Shown in pieces: positions 16,435 to 25,992 of a stretch of 64,000 nucleotides of DNA. A program made the position numbers and the translations under genes. The stretch is from Anaerostipes sp. 992a (GTDB lineage: Bacteria; Bacillota; Clostridia; Lachnospirales; Lachnospiraceae). The DNA is taken from positions 248,001-312,000 of the forward strand of contig NZ_MJIG01000001.1 in assembly GCF_001940245.1 (NCBI RefSeq). The letters are read 5' to 3'. The number at the start of each line of letters is the position of its first letter. Within the stretch, counting starts at the first letter, position 1. The notes under the pieces were generated by a model. That model saw only the letters and a list, made by a program, of their open reading frames with translations, was not told where the DNA came from and made no database searches.

Positions 16435-17415
16435 ATGGGAGACGATCGTTTTATGTTCCGGGTGTTAGAAATGTATTATACCAACGAGATGTCGCAGGCG
16501 GAAATTGCGAAGAAGATGAATGTATCCAGAGCTACCATTTCCCGTACTATTTGGAAGGCAAAGCAGGAAGGAGTTGTCAGTATTACTATTCATCACCCAC
16601 ATAACTCACAGCATTTGCTGGAGGAAGAGATAGAGCGACAGTATGGATTAAAGGAATGTATTGTTGTTCCGGTGGCAGAAGGAGAAGATGTGAGAGAAAA
16701 GGTCAATTATGAGGCAGCTCAATATTTATTTCGTGTTTTGAAAGATCATATGACGCTTGGAATTACCTGGGGTCTGACTATTGGAAGCCTGATTGATGAT
16801 TTAAAAAAATATGTAAGAAATCAGCCAGTTTACTTGAAAGGAATCAAAGTAGTTCCTTTTGTTGGAACTGTAGTTTCCAGAGAGACAGATCGCCTTTTTC
16901 AGAAAAATCATGCCAGTCTGTATGCGGTGGAACTGGCAGAGGTCCTGAAAGGAATCGGCTATCAGCTTCCAGCACCAATGTATGCTTCCAGTCCAGAAAT
17001 CAAGCAGGTTTTTAAAAAAGATCCGGCAATCGCACAAGTTCTGGAATTGTCAGAAAAAGCGGATGTGGGTCTTCTGCCAGTGGGACAGCTATCCAAAGAA
17101 GCGTCTATCGTGAAGACAGGAGTGCTTCCAGAAGATCGGATGGAGAGACTGAAAAAGAACGGTGGAGTAGGCGAAATTCTGGGGAATTTTTTCAAAAAGG
17201 ATGGAACTATTATAGAGACCGATATGCAGGAGCGGATTATTGGAATTGGCAGAGAGCAGCTGATGAAGCTTCCACTGCGTATTGGATTGGCTTATGGTAA
17301 GGATCGGATTCTGGCTATTTGCGGAGCGTTAAACAGTGGAATGATCAATATACTGATTACAGATAGTGTGACAGCAAGTGGATTGATTACAAAGAATTTA
17401 TTGGATATAAAATAG
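16435..17415 (+). CDS. SorC/DeoR-type sugar-binding transcriptional regulator
   Basis: A 326-residue protein. The N-terminal helix-turn-helix (about 5-55) includes MSQAEIAKKMNVSRATISRTI. The remainder is the SorC sugar-binding domain (sugar isomerase-like fold), seen in GLTIGSLID, KVVPFVGTV and a C-terminal GKDRILAICGALNSGMINILITD. This family responds to phosphorylated sugars and binds palindromic operators; one lies at 16380-16404. GAAGGAGGAGG precedes the ATG. The effector is unknown, and no sugar catabolic operon follows; the next gene is a permease. Confidence 0.9.
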   Translation: MGDDRFMFRVLEMYYTNEMSQAEIAKKMNVSRATISRTIWKAKQEGVVSITIHHPHNSQHLLEEEIERQYGLKECIVVPVAEGEDVREKVNYEAAQYLFRVLKDHMTLGITWGLTIGSLIDDLKKYVRNQPVYLKGIKVVPFVGTVVSRETDRLFQKNHASLYAVELAEVLKGIGYQLPAPMYASSPEIKQVFKKDPAIAQVLELSEKADVGLLPVGQLSKEASIVKTGVLPEDRMERLKKNGGVGEILGNFFKKDGTIIETDMQERIIGIGREQLMKLPLRIGLAYGKDRILAICGALNSGMINILITDSVTASGLITKNLLDIK

Positions 17416-17438
17416 ATAAAAAGGAAAGGGGAGAGAGG

Positions 17439-18617
17439 ATGAATTCACATAAGAAAAGACACAATTTTGAATGGAATAGCAAGTATTTTACGATTTCTGT
17501 ATATTCTATATTTGTGATTCTAGCTGGATGCATCATATTCCGTTTGATTTTGAATTTGGCGGCTACTCTGGAAGTAATTCGACATTTTCTTGGTGTAATG
17601 TCACCATTTTTGATCGGGCTTTTGATCGCTTATATGATGAATCCATTTATTAATTTATTTTATTATTCATTTTTCAAGCGAAAGCTGAATGTGAAGCGTA
17701 AAAAGTTGTTTAAGCTGATTTCCATTGTAATTTCTTATATCATAGTATTTGGGATTTTGGGAACCTGCCTGACGTTTGTGATTCCACAGCTGGTGGAAAG
17801 CATTACAGAACTGACCACGCTGATACCGGATTTGTATACATCCATTATGGACAGGGTAACTAACTTGACCAAGCATGGACAGAATTTAAGTACACCGGCG
17901 GCAATCAATATTTTTCTGAATCAGAATTTGCCAAAGGTCTATGGTTATCTGGAAGCATTTATGGGAAAATCTTTGCCAATGCTGTATGATTTCTCCATGC
18001 AGGCAATAAAAATCGTTTTCAATATGGTCATTGCTATTATTATCTCTATTTATCTGTCATTAGACAAGAAGATATTGTTGAATGCAGGAAAACGGTTTGT
18101 CTATGCGGCATTTTCGACTTCACAGGCACGGAATCTGATCTTGACCCTGAAGGAGTGCAATCAGATCTTTTCCAGATATTTATCAGGAAAAGCCATTGAT
18201 TCCCTGATCATAGGAATTTTATGTTTTATTTTGATGACACTGTTAAAGCTGCCACTGGCAGTACTGATCAGTCTGATCGTAGGTGTTACAAATATGATTC
18301 CGTATTTTGGTCCATTTATCGGTGCGGTTCCAGGGGTCTTTTTAATAGCCATTATTAGTCCTTATGGAGCCGTGAAGTTTGGAGTTATGGTATTCTTGCT
18401 GCAGCAGTTTGATGGATATATTCTGGGACCAAAGATTCTGGGAAATTCCACAGGAGTTCGTCCGATTGCGATTTTACTGGCTATTATCGTAGGTGGTGCT
18501 TATTTTGGAGCAGTCGGTATGTTCCTTGGAGTACCGGTATTTGCAGTTGTTCAGTATCTGGTCGGAAAATGGATGGATGGAAAACTAGCAGAAAAAGAAA
18601 TAGATCTGGAATTGTGA
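17439..18617 (+). CDS. AI-2E family transporter (TqsA/PerM-like permease)
   Basis: A 392-residue integral membrane protein with two N-terminal segments, a soluble middle with an amphipathic stretch (about 110-180) and about five C-terminal segments. It has the family's conserved C-terminal GVTNMIPYFGPFIGAVPGVFLI and DGYILGPKILGNSTGVRPIAILLAI-like regions. Members have been linked to autoinducer-2 export or Na+/H+ antiport; the substrate here is unknown. A GGAAAGGGGAGAG ribosome binding site is 23 nt after the regulator stop, so the two genes probably form an operon. Confidence 0.88.
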   Translation: MNSHKKRHNFEWNSKYFTISVYSIFVILAGCIIFRLILNLAATLEVIRHFLGVMSPFLIGLLIAYMMNPFINLFYYSFFKRKLNVKRKKLFKLISIVISYIIVFGILGTCLTFVIPQLVESITELTTLIPDLYTSIMDRVTNLTKHGQNLSTPAAINIFLNQNLPKVYGYLEAFMGKSLPMLYDFSMQAIKIVFNMVIAIIISIYLSLDKKILLNAGKRFVYAAFSTSQARNLILTLKECNQIFSRYLSGKAIDSLIIGILCFILMTLLKLPLAVLISLIVGVTNMIPYFGPFIGAVPGVFLIAIISPYGAVKFGVMVFLLQQFDGYILGPKILGNSTGVRPIAILLAIIVGGAYFGAVGMFLGVPVFAVVQYLVGKWMDGKLAEKEIDLEL

Positions 18618-18651
18618 TTTTCTTCTTCATTTATTATACAAGCCGGTTATC

Positions 18652-19539
18652 CTATTCACCAGATACAATATGAATATGATCTTCCCGTGCAAAAACAGAT
18701 GAAAACTGCTTTAGACCAAAACGCCTTACAAATAACTCACATTTGCATAGGAAAAGGAAATAAGGTTGTAATCCTTCTCCATAGAGCCCTTCAAAGTTTC
18801 CCTGCCCTTTGGAAATGATAATATCAGCGTTCATTAAAGCATTTCTGGACTCTTCATTGATGCCACACAAATCAGTTCCCGTAAGCTTTGAGCCGTTCCC
18901 AATGCATGGAACAAGGTTCGTAAGACCAACTTCGTCAGCATCTTCCATGGTCGCATCATTAAGAGCCAGTCCGCCACGAACGATTACAGTAATGGCAAGG
19001 TCTGGATATTCTTCTTTTAAGATTTTGATAAAAAGCTTATCCATAACAATCTCCCCACAATTATCTGTCAGATAGACCAGAGTTTTGGCGGGAGCAAGTT
19101 CTGACTTGAAAAGAGATAATTGATCTGCAGGAACAGTTTCTGATTGGGCTTTACAAAGCATCTGGTCTAAGATGGAGTCATCGACCTTGCTCATGGCACC
19201 AAAATCGATATAGTTACCGGCACATACGTACTGAATACAGGAAGCGATGATATCATCTGCTTTTCGAATGTTGGCCTCGATCACTGGTTCTTTTGATAGC
19301 ATAAATTGATTGTATTTATGCTTGATAGCAGGATAGTCCATTACCGGCTCATAATATTTTGAATAGATTTCTTCGATCTTCATAAAAAGCCAGGGAGAAG
19401 AATGGCTTTGTCCATGTTCGTAGAGCAGTTTTAATACTTCATGGAGATAGTCTGATTTTTTCTTCTCATCCTGAAACGGACGGATATTTTTTTCCTGTTT
19501 GTTTAAGAGACAGGCGATACAGGTGGCATTTGCTTTCAT
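18652..19539 (-). CDS. DUF89 / ARMT1-like damage-control phosphatase
   Basis: A 295-residue protein with N-terminal CxxC (CIACLLNK, about 8-11), the conserved metal-site TDNCGEIVMDKLF and KGQGNFEGLYGE motifs of the DUF89 family, and an intervening VIVRGGLALNDATMEDAD. Characterised relatives are metal-dependent phosphatases acting on damaged or overflow phosphometabolites. It is convergent with the upstream permease gene with only a 34-nt gap and no visible terminator there. A divergent DeoR regulator lies 171 nt from its start. Confidence 0.85.
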   Translation of the reverse strand: MKANATCIACLLNKQEKNIRPFQDEKKKSDYLHEVLKLLYEHGQSHSSPWLFMKIEEIYSKYYEPVMDYPAIKHKYNQFMLSKEPVIEANIRKADDIIASCIQYVCAGNYIDFGAMSKVDDSILDQMLCKAQSETVPADQLSLFKSELAPAKTLVYLTDNCGEIVMDKLFIKILKEEYPDLAITVIVRGGLALNDATMEDADEVGLTNLVPCIGNGSKLTGTDLCGINEESRNALMNADIIISKGQGNFEGLYGEGLQPYFLFLCKCELFVRRFGLKQFSSVFAREDHIHIVSGE

Positions 19540-19635
19540 AGGATTTCCTCAACTTTCTCATTCATTGGTTGCATTTAGTATATCATCTCGTAGATGGTTT
19601 GAAAAGGAAGTAATAAAAATAAATGAAAATACACG

Positions 19636-19664
19636 TTGCAGAAAATGAAAATATATGATAGGAT
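19636..19664 (+). promoter_or_regulatory. Promoter of the DeoR-family gene
   Basis: TTGCAG (19636-19641), a 17-bp spacer and TAGGAT (19659-19664) fit a moderate sigma-A promoter in an A-rich region. Confidence 0.5.
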
Positions 19665-19710
19665 ATTAGTTGTAAATGAAAGAAAATAAAAAATCTGGAG
19701 TGGTTATAAA

Positions 19711-20481
19711 GTGTTTGCAGAAGAAAGAAAAGAACAGATTATTTCTTTTCTGAGAGAGCATAAGCGGGCCAATATTCATGAACTGATCGACACTTTCCAG
19801 GTGTCTGGCGCTACGATTCGCGCGGATTTAAGGGAGCTGGAAGGATTGGGATTGATTAAAAGGACCCATGGAGGTGCTATTTACAGAGAAGATATGCTGT
19901 CAGATCAGGATGGAATTGCATCCAGAGATTTCTACGGACAGGAAAAAGAATGGATTGCACATGCAGCAGCAAGATTTGTGAATCCAGGAGAGACGATTAT
20001 ACTGGATGGAAGCACGACGAATATGTATCTGGCCAGACAGATAAAAGAGGTAGAGAATCTGACGGTTATTACAAATGATATTATGGTTGCTGGTGAAATC
20101 TATCAGTGCCAGAATATAAAGATTATTTTTTGTGGCGGAATTATGCGCCCCATGTATGGATGTACGGCAGGAGCAGAAGCCATAACATTCATTCAAAGAC
20201 TATCCGTGGATAAAGCATTTATCTCCCCAAATGCTTTATCTATTTCCCGGGGCGCATTTACGCCAAGCCTTGACACAGCTGATACGAAGAAGGCATTTAT
20301 TCAGGCCGCAGATAAGAGCTATTTGCTCTGTACCAGCAATAAGATTGGTAAGAAAGCGATGTGTCAGTTTGGACGACTGGAAGATTTTGAGTGTATGATT
20401 ACGGACAATCATATCAAAGACCGAGACAGGGATGCGATTGAGCAGGCTGGTATGCCGATTTATATATGTGGGGAATCTTAG
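19711..20481 (+). CDS. DeoR-family transcriptional regulator
   Basis: A 256-residue protein with the DeoR N-terminal HTH (RKEQIISFLREHKRANIHELIDTFQVSGATIRADLRELEGLGLIKRTHGGA) and a C-terminal sugar-phosphate sensor domain (ETIILDGSTTNMYLARQI, VITNDIMVAGEIYQ, IIFCGGIMRPMYGC, DKAFISPNALS). It likely represses a sugar catabolic operon and is relieved by a sugar phosphate. The start is GTG, with TCTGGAG about nine bases upstream. It lies directly before the mannitol cluster but is separated from it by a strong terminator, so a regulatory link is only inferred. Confidence 0.9.
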   Translation: MFAEERKEQIISFLREHKRANIHELIDTFQVSGATIRADLRELEGLGLIKRTHGGAIYREDMLSDQDGIASRDFYGQEKEWIAHAAARFVNPGETIILDGSTTNMYLARQIKEVENLTVITNDIMVAGEIYQCQNIKIIFCGGIMRPMYGCTAGAEAITFIQRLSVDKAFISPNALSISRGAFTPSLDTADTKKAFIQAADKSYLLCTSNKIGKKAMCQFGRLEDFECMITDNHIKDRDRDAIEQAGMPIYICGES

Positions 20482-20487
20482 TTGAAT

Positions 20488-20538
20488 CAAAGGAGTGATT
20501 GTAGAAAGTACTGCCATTTTCTACAATTGCTCCTTTTT
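20488..20538 (+). terminator. Terminator of the DeoR-family gene
   Basis: AAAGGAGTGATTGTAGAAA pairs with TTTCTACAATTGCTCCTTT (about 18 of 19 positions) around a 10-nt loop and is followed by TTTCTT. Confidence 0.85.
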
Positions 20539-20595
20539 CTTAATTATAGCAAATTTTTGCACAAAAAACAGAAAATATTATTTAAAAACATGGAC

Positions 20596-20639
20596 AAAGT
20601 GACAGGTCATGTCTTAAAATAATAGTGACAAAAGTGACA
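20596..20639 (+). promoter_or_regulatory. Repeated AGTGACA boxes upstream of mtlR (possible activator sites)
   Basis: AGTGACA occurs at 20598-20604, 20624-20630 and 20633-20639, all on the same strand, immediately upstream of the -35 of the mtlR promoter. The position suits binding of an activator such as a PRD-containing MtlR. Confidence 0.4.
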
Positions 20640-20649
20640 TTTCATTTGA

Positions 20650-20678
20650 TTGAGTTCTATTGGGACCGATACTATAAT
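20650..20678 (+). promoter_or_regulatory. Mannitol operon promoter
   Basis: TTGAGT (20650-20655), a 17-bp spacer and TATAAT (20673-20678). It drives mtlR and presumably mtlA and mtlD, as no terminator follows mtlR. Confidence 0.7.
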
Positions 20679-20702
20679 ATAAACAAAGGGGAAGATAATA
20701 CA

Positions 20703-22808
20703 ATGTCAAAAGAATCCGGATTAACAAAAAGACAAAAGGTTATCATTCAAATGCTTGCGCAGTTTACATTCAGCAATCCTGTAACTGTTCAGGCCATTTC
20801 AGAAAAATTAAAGTTAAGTTCAAGAACCATTTTGAGAGAATTACCAAAGATTGAAGAGTGGATGCAGAAGAATGACTTCCACATGGTCAGAAAGCCGAGA
20901 GTCGGAATTTATTTGGAGGAGAATGAAGAAAATCGTGCTTTGATCTTAGAGTTGGTAGAAGCGGACCGAACGAAATCTTCAGCCATGAGCAAAGAGGAAA
21001 GGCTGTTTTGGATTGAAAGCGAGATTCTTGCCAATGATGGACCATTAAAATATTACTATTTTACTTCAAAATTTGAGATTTCAGAAGGAACACTGGTCAG
21101 TGATCTGGATGAAATCGAAAAGTGGATGGAGAATTATGGACTTATCTTGATTCGAAGGAAAGGACTGGGCGTTTATTGGACAGGAAAAGAGCAGGATTAT
21201 CGCCAGGCAGTCGTTACGCTGATTTTGGAGGAGCTGGGAAAGGAAGAAAACTTAGTCTCTGATCAGAAAGAAAAGAAGCGTAAGAAACATCCTCTGTTTA
21301 CCCTTTATGCGGAGGAAAAGGTGCCATTCATACAGGATATGATAAAGGCTGCGGAACAGAATCTGCAGACCAGGTATACGGATAATGCCGTTCAACGTAT
21401 GACTGTCCTTTTGGCAGTTGTCATTCAGAGAATGAGGGAAGGACATGTCATCAAGGATTTTGCAACAGAAATTGAAGCTTTGATGCGGTATCCGGAATAT
21501 CAGGTGGCTACCTGGATGGGGAGTATGCTGGAAGCAGATTTTCAATTGTCAATTACGCAGGAGGAAATTGCATTTGTTACAATGCAGCTTCTAAGTGCCA
21601 AGGTGTGGCAACCGCAGATGATCAACAAGTATGAAACAGAAAATATGAAAAACAGGCAGATTGTCATACATATGATCTTAAAAGTCGAGAGGCTGTTGGA
21701 TATGGATTTTCTGGATGACAGGATGCTGATAGATGGGTTGTGCAATCATATTGGGCCGGCAATAAGCCGGATGAGAATGCATGTTCGCATTGAAAATCAT
21801 AATGTGGATATGTTAAAGCAAAAGTATGGTGATATTTATGAAGCAGTGAAAGCTGCAGCAAAAATATTGGAAAGAGAGTCAGGGGTCGATACGATTTGTG
21901 ATGAGGAGCTGGGATTTATTGTTCTGCATTTCTGTGCGGCAGTAGAGAAACAACGCTCCGAAGGCGGAAAAGTAGCCATTGTCGTTGCCTGTCCTAGTGG
22001 AGTTGGGACCTCACATATGTTAGCAGTTCATCTGCAAAAGACCTTTTCAGAAATTGTAGTAAGAAAAGTGATCGCAACCTCGGAGGTTGATGGTGACTCA
22101 TTACGGGAAGAAGGAGTGGAACTGATCGTATCTACGGTAAAACTGAATACGGATTTTCCCTATGTATGTGTCAATCCGGTGCTTCTGGAGAATGACAGGA
22201 TGGTTCTTAGGAATGCCATTAAAGATTTAAAGAAGAGGCGGAATGTACAAAGGGCAAAGGGAATCCGAAAGAAAAGGGTCAGAAGAGCAGCGATAGAATA
22301 CTTTGTGACTCTTGGGGAAGAGATTCTTCAGGTATTGGAGAACATAAAGATTTCATCCGTGGATGAAGTGGTTGATAAGGAAGCATTGATTGCAAGGGCG
22401 AGCATGCTTTTTGCAAGAAATGAAGCCTATGGAGAACTCATCGAGCAGGACATAAAAGCACGGGAGATGATAGCTGGAACTTATATTTCCACATTTCGAA
22501 TGCTGTTTCTGCATTGTATGACAAAGGGAGTGAAGCATTGCCGATTTGGTTATGTATCCCTGAAAAAGCCTCTTTTGGCAGGGGAAGGAATCATTTTGGG
22601 AGCTATGGTCATGTTAATACCAGAAGGAGAGGAGTCTAAAAGGAAAATCTATCGGGAGGTTATGAGTGAGGTCAGCGGCTCACTGGCGGAAAACGAGCAG
22701 ATTATTGCAAATCTGTGTTTAAAGAAAAGAAATAACGTCTCCTTTGAATTGGAGAAATATTTAGGTAACTATTATCAACGTATTATGAAAGAATATGGAG
22801 AATTTTAA
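20703..22808 (+). CDS. mtlR: Mannitol operon activator, PRD-containing (MtlR-like)
   Basis: A 701-residue modular regulator. N-terminal HTH domains come first (about 10-120, FSNPVTVQAISEKLKLSSRTILRELPKIEEW), then two PRDs (about 210-430, the second with ...DEELGFIVLHFCAAVEK), an EIIB-like domain (VAIVVACPSGVGTSHML, about 435-520) and an EIIA(Mtl)-like domain (about 550-700, with LHCMTKGVKHCRFG). PTS components phosphorylate such regulators to set activity according to mannitol supply. The ATG at 20703 has AAAGGGGAAG; the in-frame upstream codon at 20625 overlaps the promoter. The specificity is inferred from the following mtlA and mtlD. Confidence 0.9.
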   Translation: MSKESGLTKRQKVIIQMLAQFTFSNPVTVQAISEKLKLSSRTILRELPKIEEWMQKNDFHMVRKPRVGIYLEENEENRALILELVEADRTKSSAMSKEERLFWIESEILANDGPLKYYYFTSKFEISEGTLVSDLDEIEKWMENYGLILIRRKGLGVYWTGKEQDYRQAVVTLILEELGKEENLVSDQKEKKRKKHPLFTLYAEEKVPFIQDMIKAAEQNLQTRYTDNAVQRMTVLLAVVIQRMREGHVIKDFATEIEALMRYPEYQVATWMGSMLEADFQLSITQEEIAFVTMQLLSAKVWQPQMINKYETENMKNRQIVIHMILKVERLLDMDFLDDRMLIDGLCNHIGPAISRMRMHVRIENHNVDMLKQKYGDIYEAVKAAAKILERESGVDTICDEELGFIVLHFCAAVEKQRSEGGKVAIVVACPSGVGTSHMLAVHLQKTFSEIVVRKVIATSEVDGDSLREEGVELIVSTVKLNTDFPYVCVNPVLLENDRMVLRNAIKDLKKRRNVQRAKGIRKKRVRRAAIEYFVTLGEEILQVLENIKISSVDEVVDKEALIARASMLFARNEAYGELIEQDIKAREMIAGTYISTFRMLFLHCMTKGVKHCRFGYVSLKKPLLAGEGIILGAMVMLIPEGEESKRKIYREVMSEVSGSLAENEQIIANLCLKKRNNVSFELEKYLGNYYQRIMKEYGEF

Positions 22809-22809
22809 T

Positions 22810-24681
22810 ATGAAGAACGCTGTACAAAAATTTGGTAAATTTTTAAGTGCAATGGTAATGCCAAACATCGGCGCATTTATCGCATGGGGATTCATCACTG
22901 CTTTATTTATTCCAGCTGGATGGGTTCCTAATGAAAAACTTGCATCAATTCAGCCATATATGCTGACATTCTTATTACCAACCCTGATTGCTTATACAGG
23001 TGGTAAGATGGTGGGTGGAGCCCGTGGAGGAGTTATGGGTGCCATTGCCGTAATGGGATGTATCGCAGGTGTTGGTGGATTTGATGGACAGCCTATGTTA
23101 ATGGGTGCTATGGTTATGGGTCCATTTGCCGGATTCGTGATCAAGAAATTTGACCAGGCTATGGACGGACATATGCCAGCCGGATTTGAAATGTTGATCA
23201 ATAACTTCTCAGTTGGTATTCTTGGTATGATCGTAGCCATTATTGGTTACTTCGTAATCGGACCATTCATGAGTGCTGTATTAGCAGTTTTAACGGCAGG
23301 TGTAAATATTCTGGTAAAAGCCAATATGCTTCCATTAACAGCAATTTTTATTGAACCTGCAAAAGTATTATTCTTAAATAATGCTATCAACCATGGTATC
23401 TTTACACCAATCGGTATTGAGCAGGCAGCTCAGACTGGTAAATCTATCATGTATATGTTAGAAGCAAACCCTGGTCCTGGACTTGGAGTACTTCTTGCAT
23501 ACTGGATGTTCGCAAAAGACAAAGCAACAAAGGATTCCGCACCGGGTGCAATCATCATCCACTTCTTCGGTGGTATTCATGAAATCTATTTCCCATATGT
23601 ATTAATGAATCCAGTTGTTATTATCGCACCAATCGTTGGTAACATTTGTGCAATTACATTCTTCTCATTGACAAAATGTGGTTTAGTAGGCCCATCCTCT
23701 CCAGGATCCATTATCGCTTACTTATCAATGTCACCAAAACCACAGATGTTATTAACAATCATCGGTGTTGCTTTAGCAACCGTTGTATCTTTCGTAATTG
23801 CAGCTCCAATCGTTAAAATGTCTGGAGCAAAGAACTTAGAAGATGCACAGGCTGATATGGCTGCCAAGAAAGCAGAGGCAAAAGGTACAGCTGTAGCTTC
23901 TGGTGAAAAGAAAAACGCTGACGAAGTTAAGAAAATCGTATTCGCATGTGATGCAGGTATGGGATCTTCCGCAATGGGAGCAACAAAATTCCGTAATCGT
24001 ATTAAAGCATTACGTCCAGACGTTACGGTTATCAATACATCTGTAGATAATATTCCTGGAGATTGTGATATCGCAGTTGTACAGGCAATCTTAGTAGACC
24101 GGGCAAAAGCATCTGCACCACAGGCTCAGATGGTTGTGATCAACAACTTCCTGGCTGACCCGGCATTAGATGCATTATATGATCAGGTTACAACTGCAAA
24201 GGCTCCAGCAGCAGAAGCAGCTCCAGCAGTGGAAGAAGCAGTAGAAGAAGCTCCAACCAATGACAAGATCATGGTAGAAGAAGGAATCAAAGTTGGATTA
24301 AAACCGGTTTCAAAAGAAGAAGCGATCACAGCAGCAGGTAAATTATTAAATGAGTTGGGATATGTAGATGAAGAATACATTCCTGCAATGATCAAACGTG
24401 AAGAAACAGCTTCTGTATATATGGGAATGGGTGTTGCGATTCCTCATGGTACTGCAGATGCAAAAAATAAAGTAAAGAAAACTGGTATTGTATTACTTCA
24501 GTATCCAGAAGGTGTTGATTTTGGTGATGAAAAAGCACAGTTGGTAATCGGTATTGCTGGTATCGGTGATGAACATCTGGCATTATTAGGTAAGATCACA
24601 GAAGTAATCGGGGATGAAAAACAGTTAAATAAATTAAAAACAACAAACAGTGTAGAAGAAGTATTAGCAATGTTTAAATAA
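22810..24681 (+). CDS. mtlA: PTS mannitol transporter, fused EIICBA
   Basis: A 623-residue three-domain permease. EIIC (about 1-345) has many membrane segments and the GGIHEIYFPYVLMNP substrate-site motif. EIIB (about 370-465) carries FACDAGMGSSAMG with the phosphorylatable C380. EIIA (about 485-620) carries GVAIPHGT with active H546. A repetitive Ala/Glu-rich linker (about 460-480) joins B and A. It takes up mannitol as mannitol-1-phosphate. The ATG at 22810 lies just after the mtlR stop and uses ATGGAGAA as ribosome binding site. Many Firmicutes have a separate EIIA (mtlF), so the fused form is the enterobacterial-like layout. Confidence 0.95.
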   Translation: MKNAVQKFGKFLSAMVMPNIGAFIAWGFITALFIPAGWVPNEKLASIQPYMLTFLLPTLIAYTGGKMVGGARGGVMGAIAVMGCIAGVGGFDGQPMLMGAMVMGPFAGFVIKKFDQAMDGHMPAGFEMLINNFSVGILGMIVAIIGYFVIGPFMSAVLAVLTAGVNILVKANMLPLTAIFIEPAKVLFLNNAINHGIFTPIGIEQAAQTGKSIMYMLEANPGPGLGVLLAYWMFAKDKATKDSAPGAIIIHFFGGIHEIYFPYVLMNPVVIIAPIVGNICAITFFSLTKCGLVGPSSPGSIIAYLSMSPKPQMLLTIIGVALATVVSFVIAAPIVKMSGAKNLEDAQADMAAKKAEAKGTAVASGEKKNADEVKKIVFACDAGMGSSAMGATKFRNRIKALRPDVTVINTSVDNIPGDCDIAVVQAILVDRAKASAPQAQMVVINNFLADPALDALYDQVTTAKAPAAEAAPAVEEAVEEAPTNDKIMVEEGIKVGLKPVSKEEAITAAGKLLNELGYVDEEYIPAMIKREETASVYMGMGVAIPHGTADAKNKVKKTGIVLLQYPEGVDFGDEKAQLVIGIAGIGDEHLALLGKITEVIGDEKQLNKLKTTNSVEEVLAMFK

Positions 24682-24695
24682 TCTAGGTTGATTTG

Positions 24696-24725
24696 CTTAT
24701 CCCGGCTGCATCTGGCCGGGATAAG
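24696..24725 (+). promoter_or_regulatory. mtlA-mtlD intercistronic hairpin
   Basis: CTTATCCCGGC and GCCGGGATAAG form a perfect 11-bp stem around an 8-nt loop, with no T-run after it. This looks like an RNA stability or partial-polarity element rather than a full terminator. Confidence 0.65.
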
Positions 24726-24749
24726 TACAAGGTATAAAGGAGTATTAGT

Positions 24750-25892
24750 ATGAAAAAAGCAATTCAAATTGGAGCAGGTAACATTGGACGTGGTTTTATC
24801 GGTGGTTTATTATCAAATGCTGGCTATCATGTAGTATTTGCAGATGTGAATCAGCAGGTGATCGATAAGATTAATGAAGACGGAACATATACAATTCATG
24901 TTATGGATGTTGAAAGCAGCGAACAGGTTATTACAAATATCAGTGGCGTAAATTCTACAACTCCAGCTATGGTAGATGAGATTGTAGAAGCAGAAATCAT
25001 CACAACAGCAGTTGGACTGGTTATTCTTCCAAGAATTGCTCCAGCAATCGCTCAGGGAATTGAAAAGAGAATGGCAGAAGGCGTAGATGCTTATCTGAAT
25101 ATCATTGCCTGTGAAAATGCGATCAAAGCAAGCTCACAGTTAAAAGAAGCAGTATATGGACAGCTTTCTGAAGAAGCAAAGGCATATGCTGATAAATACG
25201 TAGGATTCCCAGATTGTTCTGTGGATAGAATCGTACCTCCAGTAAGATGTGAAAATCCAATCGATGTAGTAGTAGAAGCTTACTATGAATGGAATGTAGA
25301 AGAAGCATCTTTCAAAGGAGAAATTCCTCAGATTGAAGGAATGAACCTGGCTGGTAACTTAATGGCATATATTGAAAGAAAATTATTTACATTAAATACA
25401 GGTCATTGTATTACAGCATACCTTGGATTCTTAAAAGGATATGCAACAATCGACGAAAGTATTGCTGACGAAGAAATCTTTACAGTTGTTAAGAGTGCTA
25501 TGACAGAAAGCGGTATGGGCCTTGTAAAGAAACATGGTTTAGATAAGGAAGCACACTTAAAATATATTGATAAAATCATTAACCGCTTCAAAAACCCTTA
25601 CTTAAAAGATGATGTGGTGCGTGTAGGAAGAGAACCATTGCGTAAATTAAGTGCTACAGACCGTTTGGCAAAACCAACATTAACAGCAGCTGGTTATGGC
25701 TTACCTGTAGATCATTTATTAGTGGGAATCGCCGCTGCACTTCATTATAAAAATGACCAGGATCCACAGAGCGTTGAACTCCAGCAGAAAGTGGAAGAAC
25801 TGGGAATCAGAGGCGTATTAAAAGAAGTCTCTGGTATTGAGGATGAATCCTTGCTACAAACAATCGAAGCCAATTACTCAAAGCTGGCATAA
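24750..25892 (+). CDS. mtlD: Mannitol-1-phosphate 5-dehydrogenase
   Basis: A 380-residue protein starting MKKAIQIGAGNIGRGFIGGLLSNAGY, the family's Rossmann NAD-binding motif (GAGNIGRGFIG), with IACENAIKAS, FPDCSVDRIVPP and the catalytic-lysine region ERKLFTLNTGHCITAYLG. It oxidises mannitol-1-phosphate to fructose-6-phosphate with NAD+. TAAAGGAG precedes the ATG. It is the third gene of the mannitol operon. Confidence 0.97.
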   Translation: MKKAIQIGAGNIGRGFIGGLLSNAGYHVVFADVNQQVIDKINEDGTYTIHVMDVESSEQVITNISGVNSTTPAMVDEIVEAEIITTAVGLVILPRIAPAIAQGIEKRMAEGVDAYLNIIACENAIKASSQLKEAVYGQLSEEAKAYADKYVGFPDCSVDRIVPPVRCENPIDVVVEAYYEWNVEEASFKGEIPQIEGMNLAGNLMAYIERKLFTLNTGHCITAYLGFLKGYATIDESIADEEIFTVVKSAMTESGMGLVKKHGLDKEAHLKYIDKIINRFKNPYLKDDVVRVGREPLRKLSATDRLAKPTLTAAGYGLPVDHLLVGIAAALHYKNDQDPQSVELQQKVEELGIRGVLKEVSGIEDESLLQTIEANYSKLA

Positions 25893-25921
25893 TGAACTCC
25901 TTGCATTATGCTAGTGGAAAG

Positions 25922-25948
25922 AAGCATCGCAAAAGCGGTGCTTTTTTC
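25922..25948 (+). terminator. Mannitol operon terminator
   Basis: AAGCATCGC-AAAA-GCGGTGCTT is a 9-bp stem with one wobble, followed by TTTTC. Confidence 0.85.
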
Positions 25949-25992
25949 TCGTGTATAAAGAAAGCTATTGGAAAAAATGATAGGAGAGTTAT

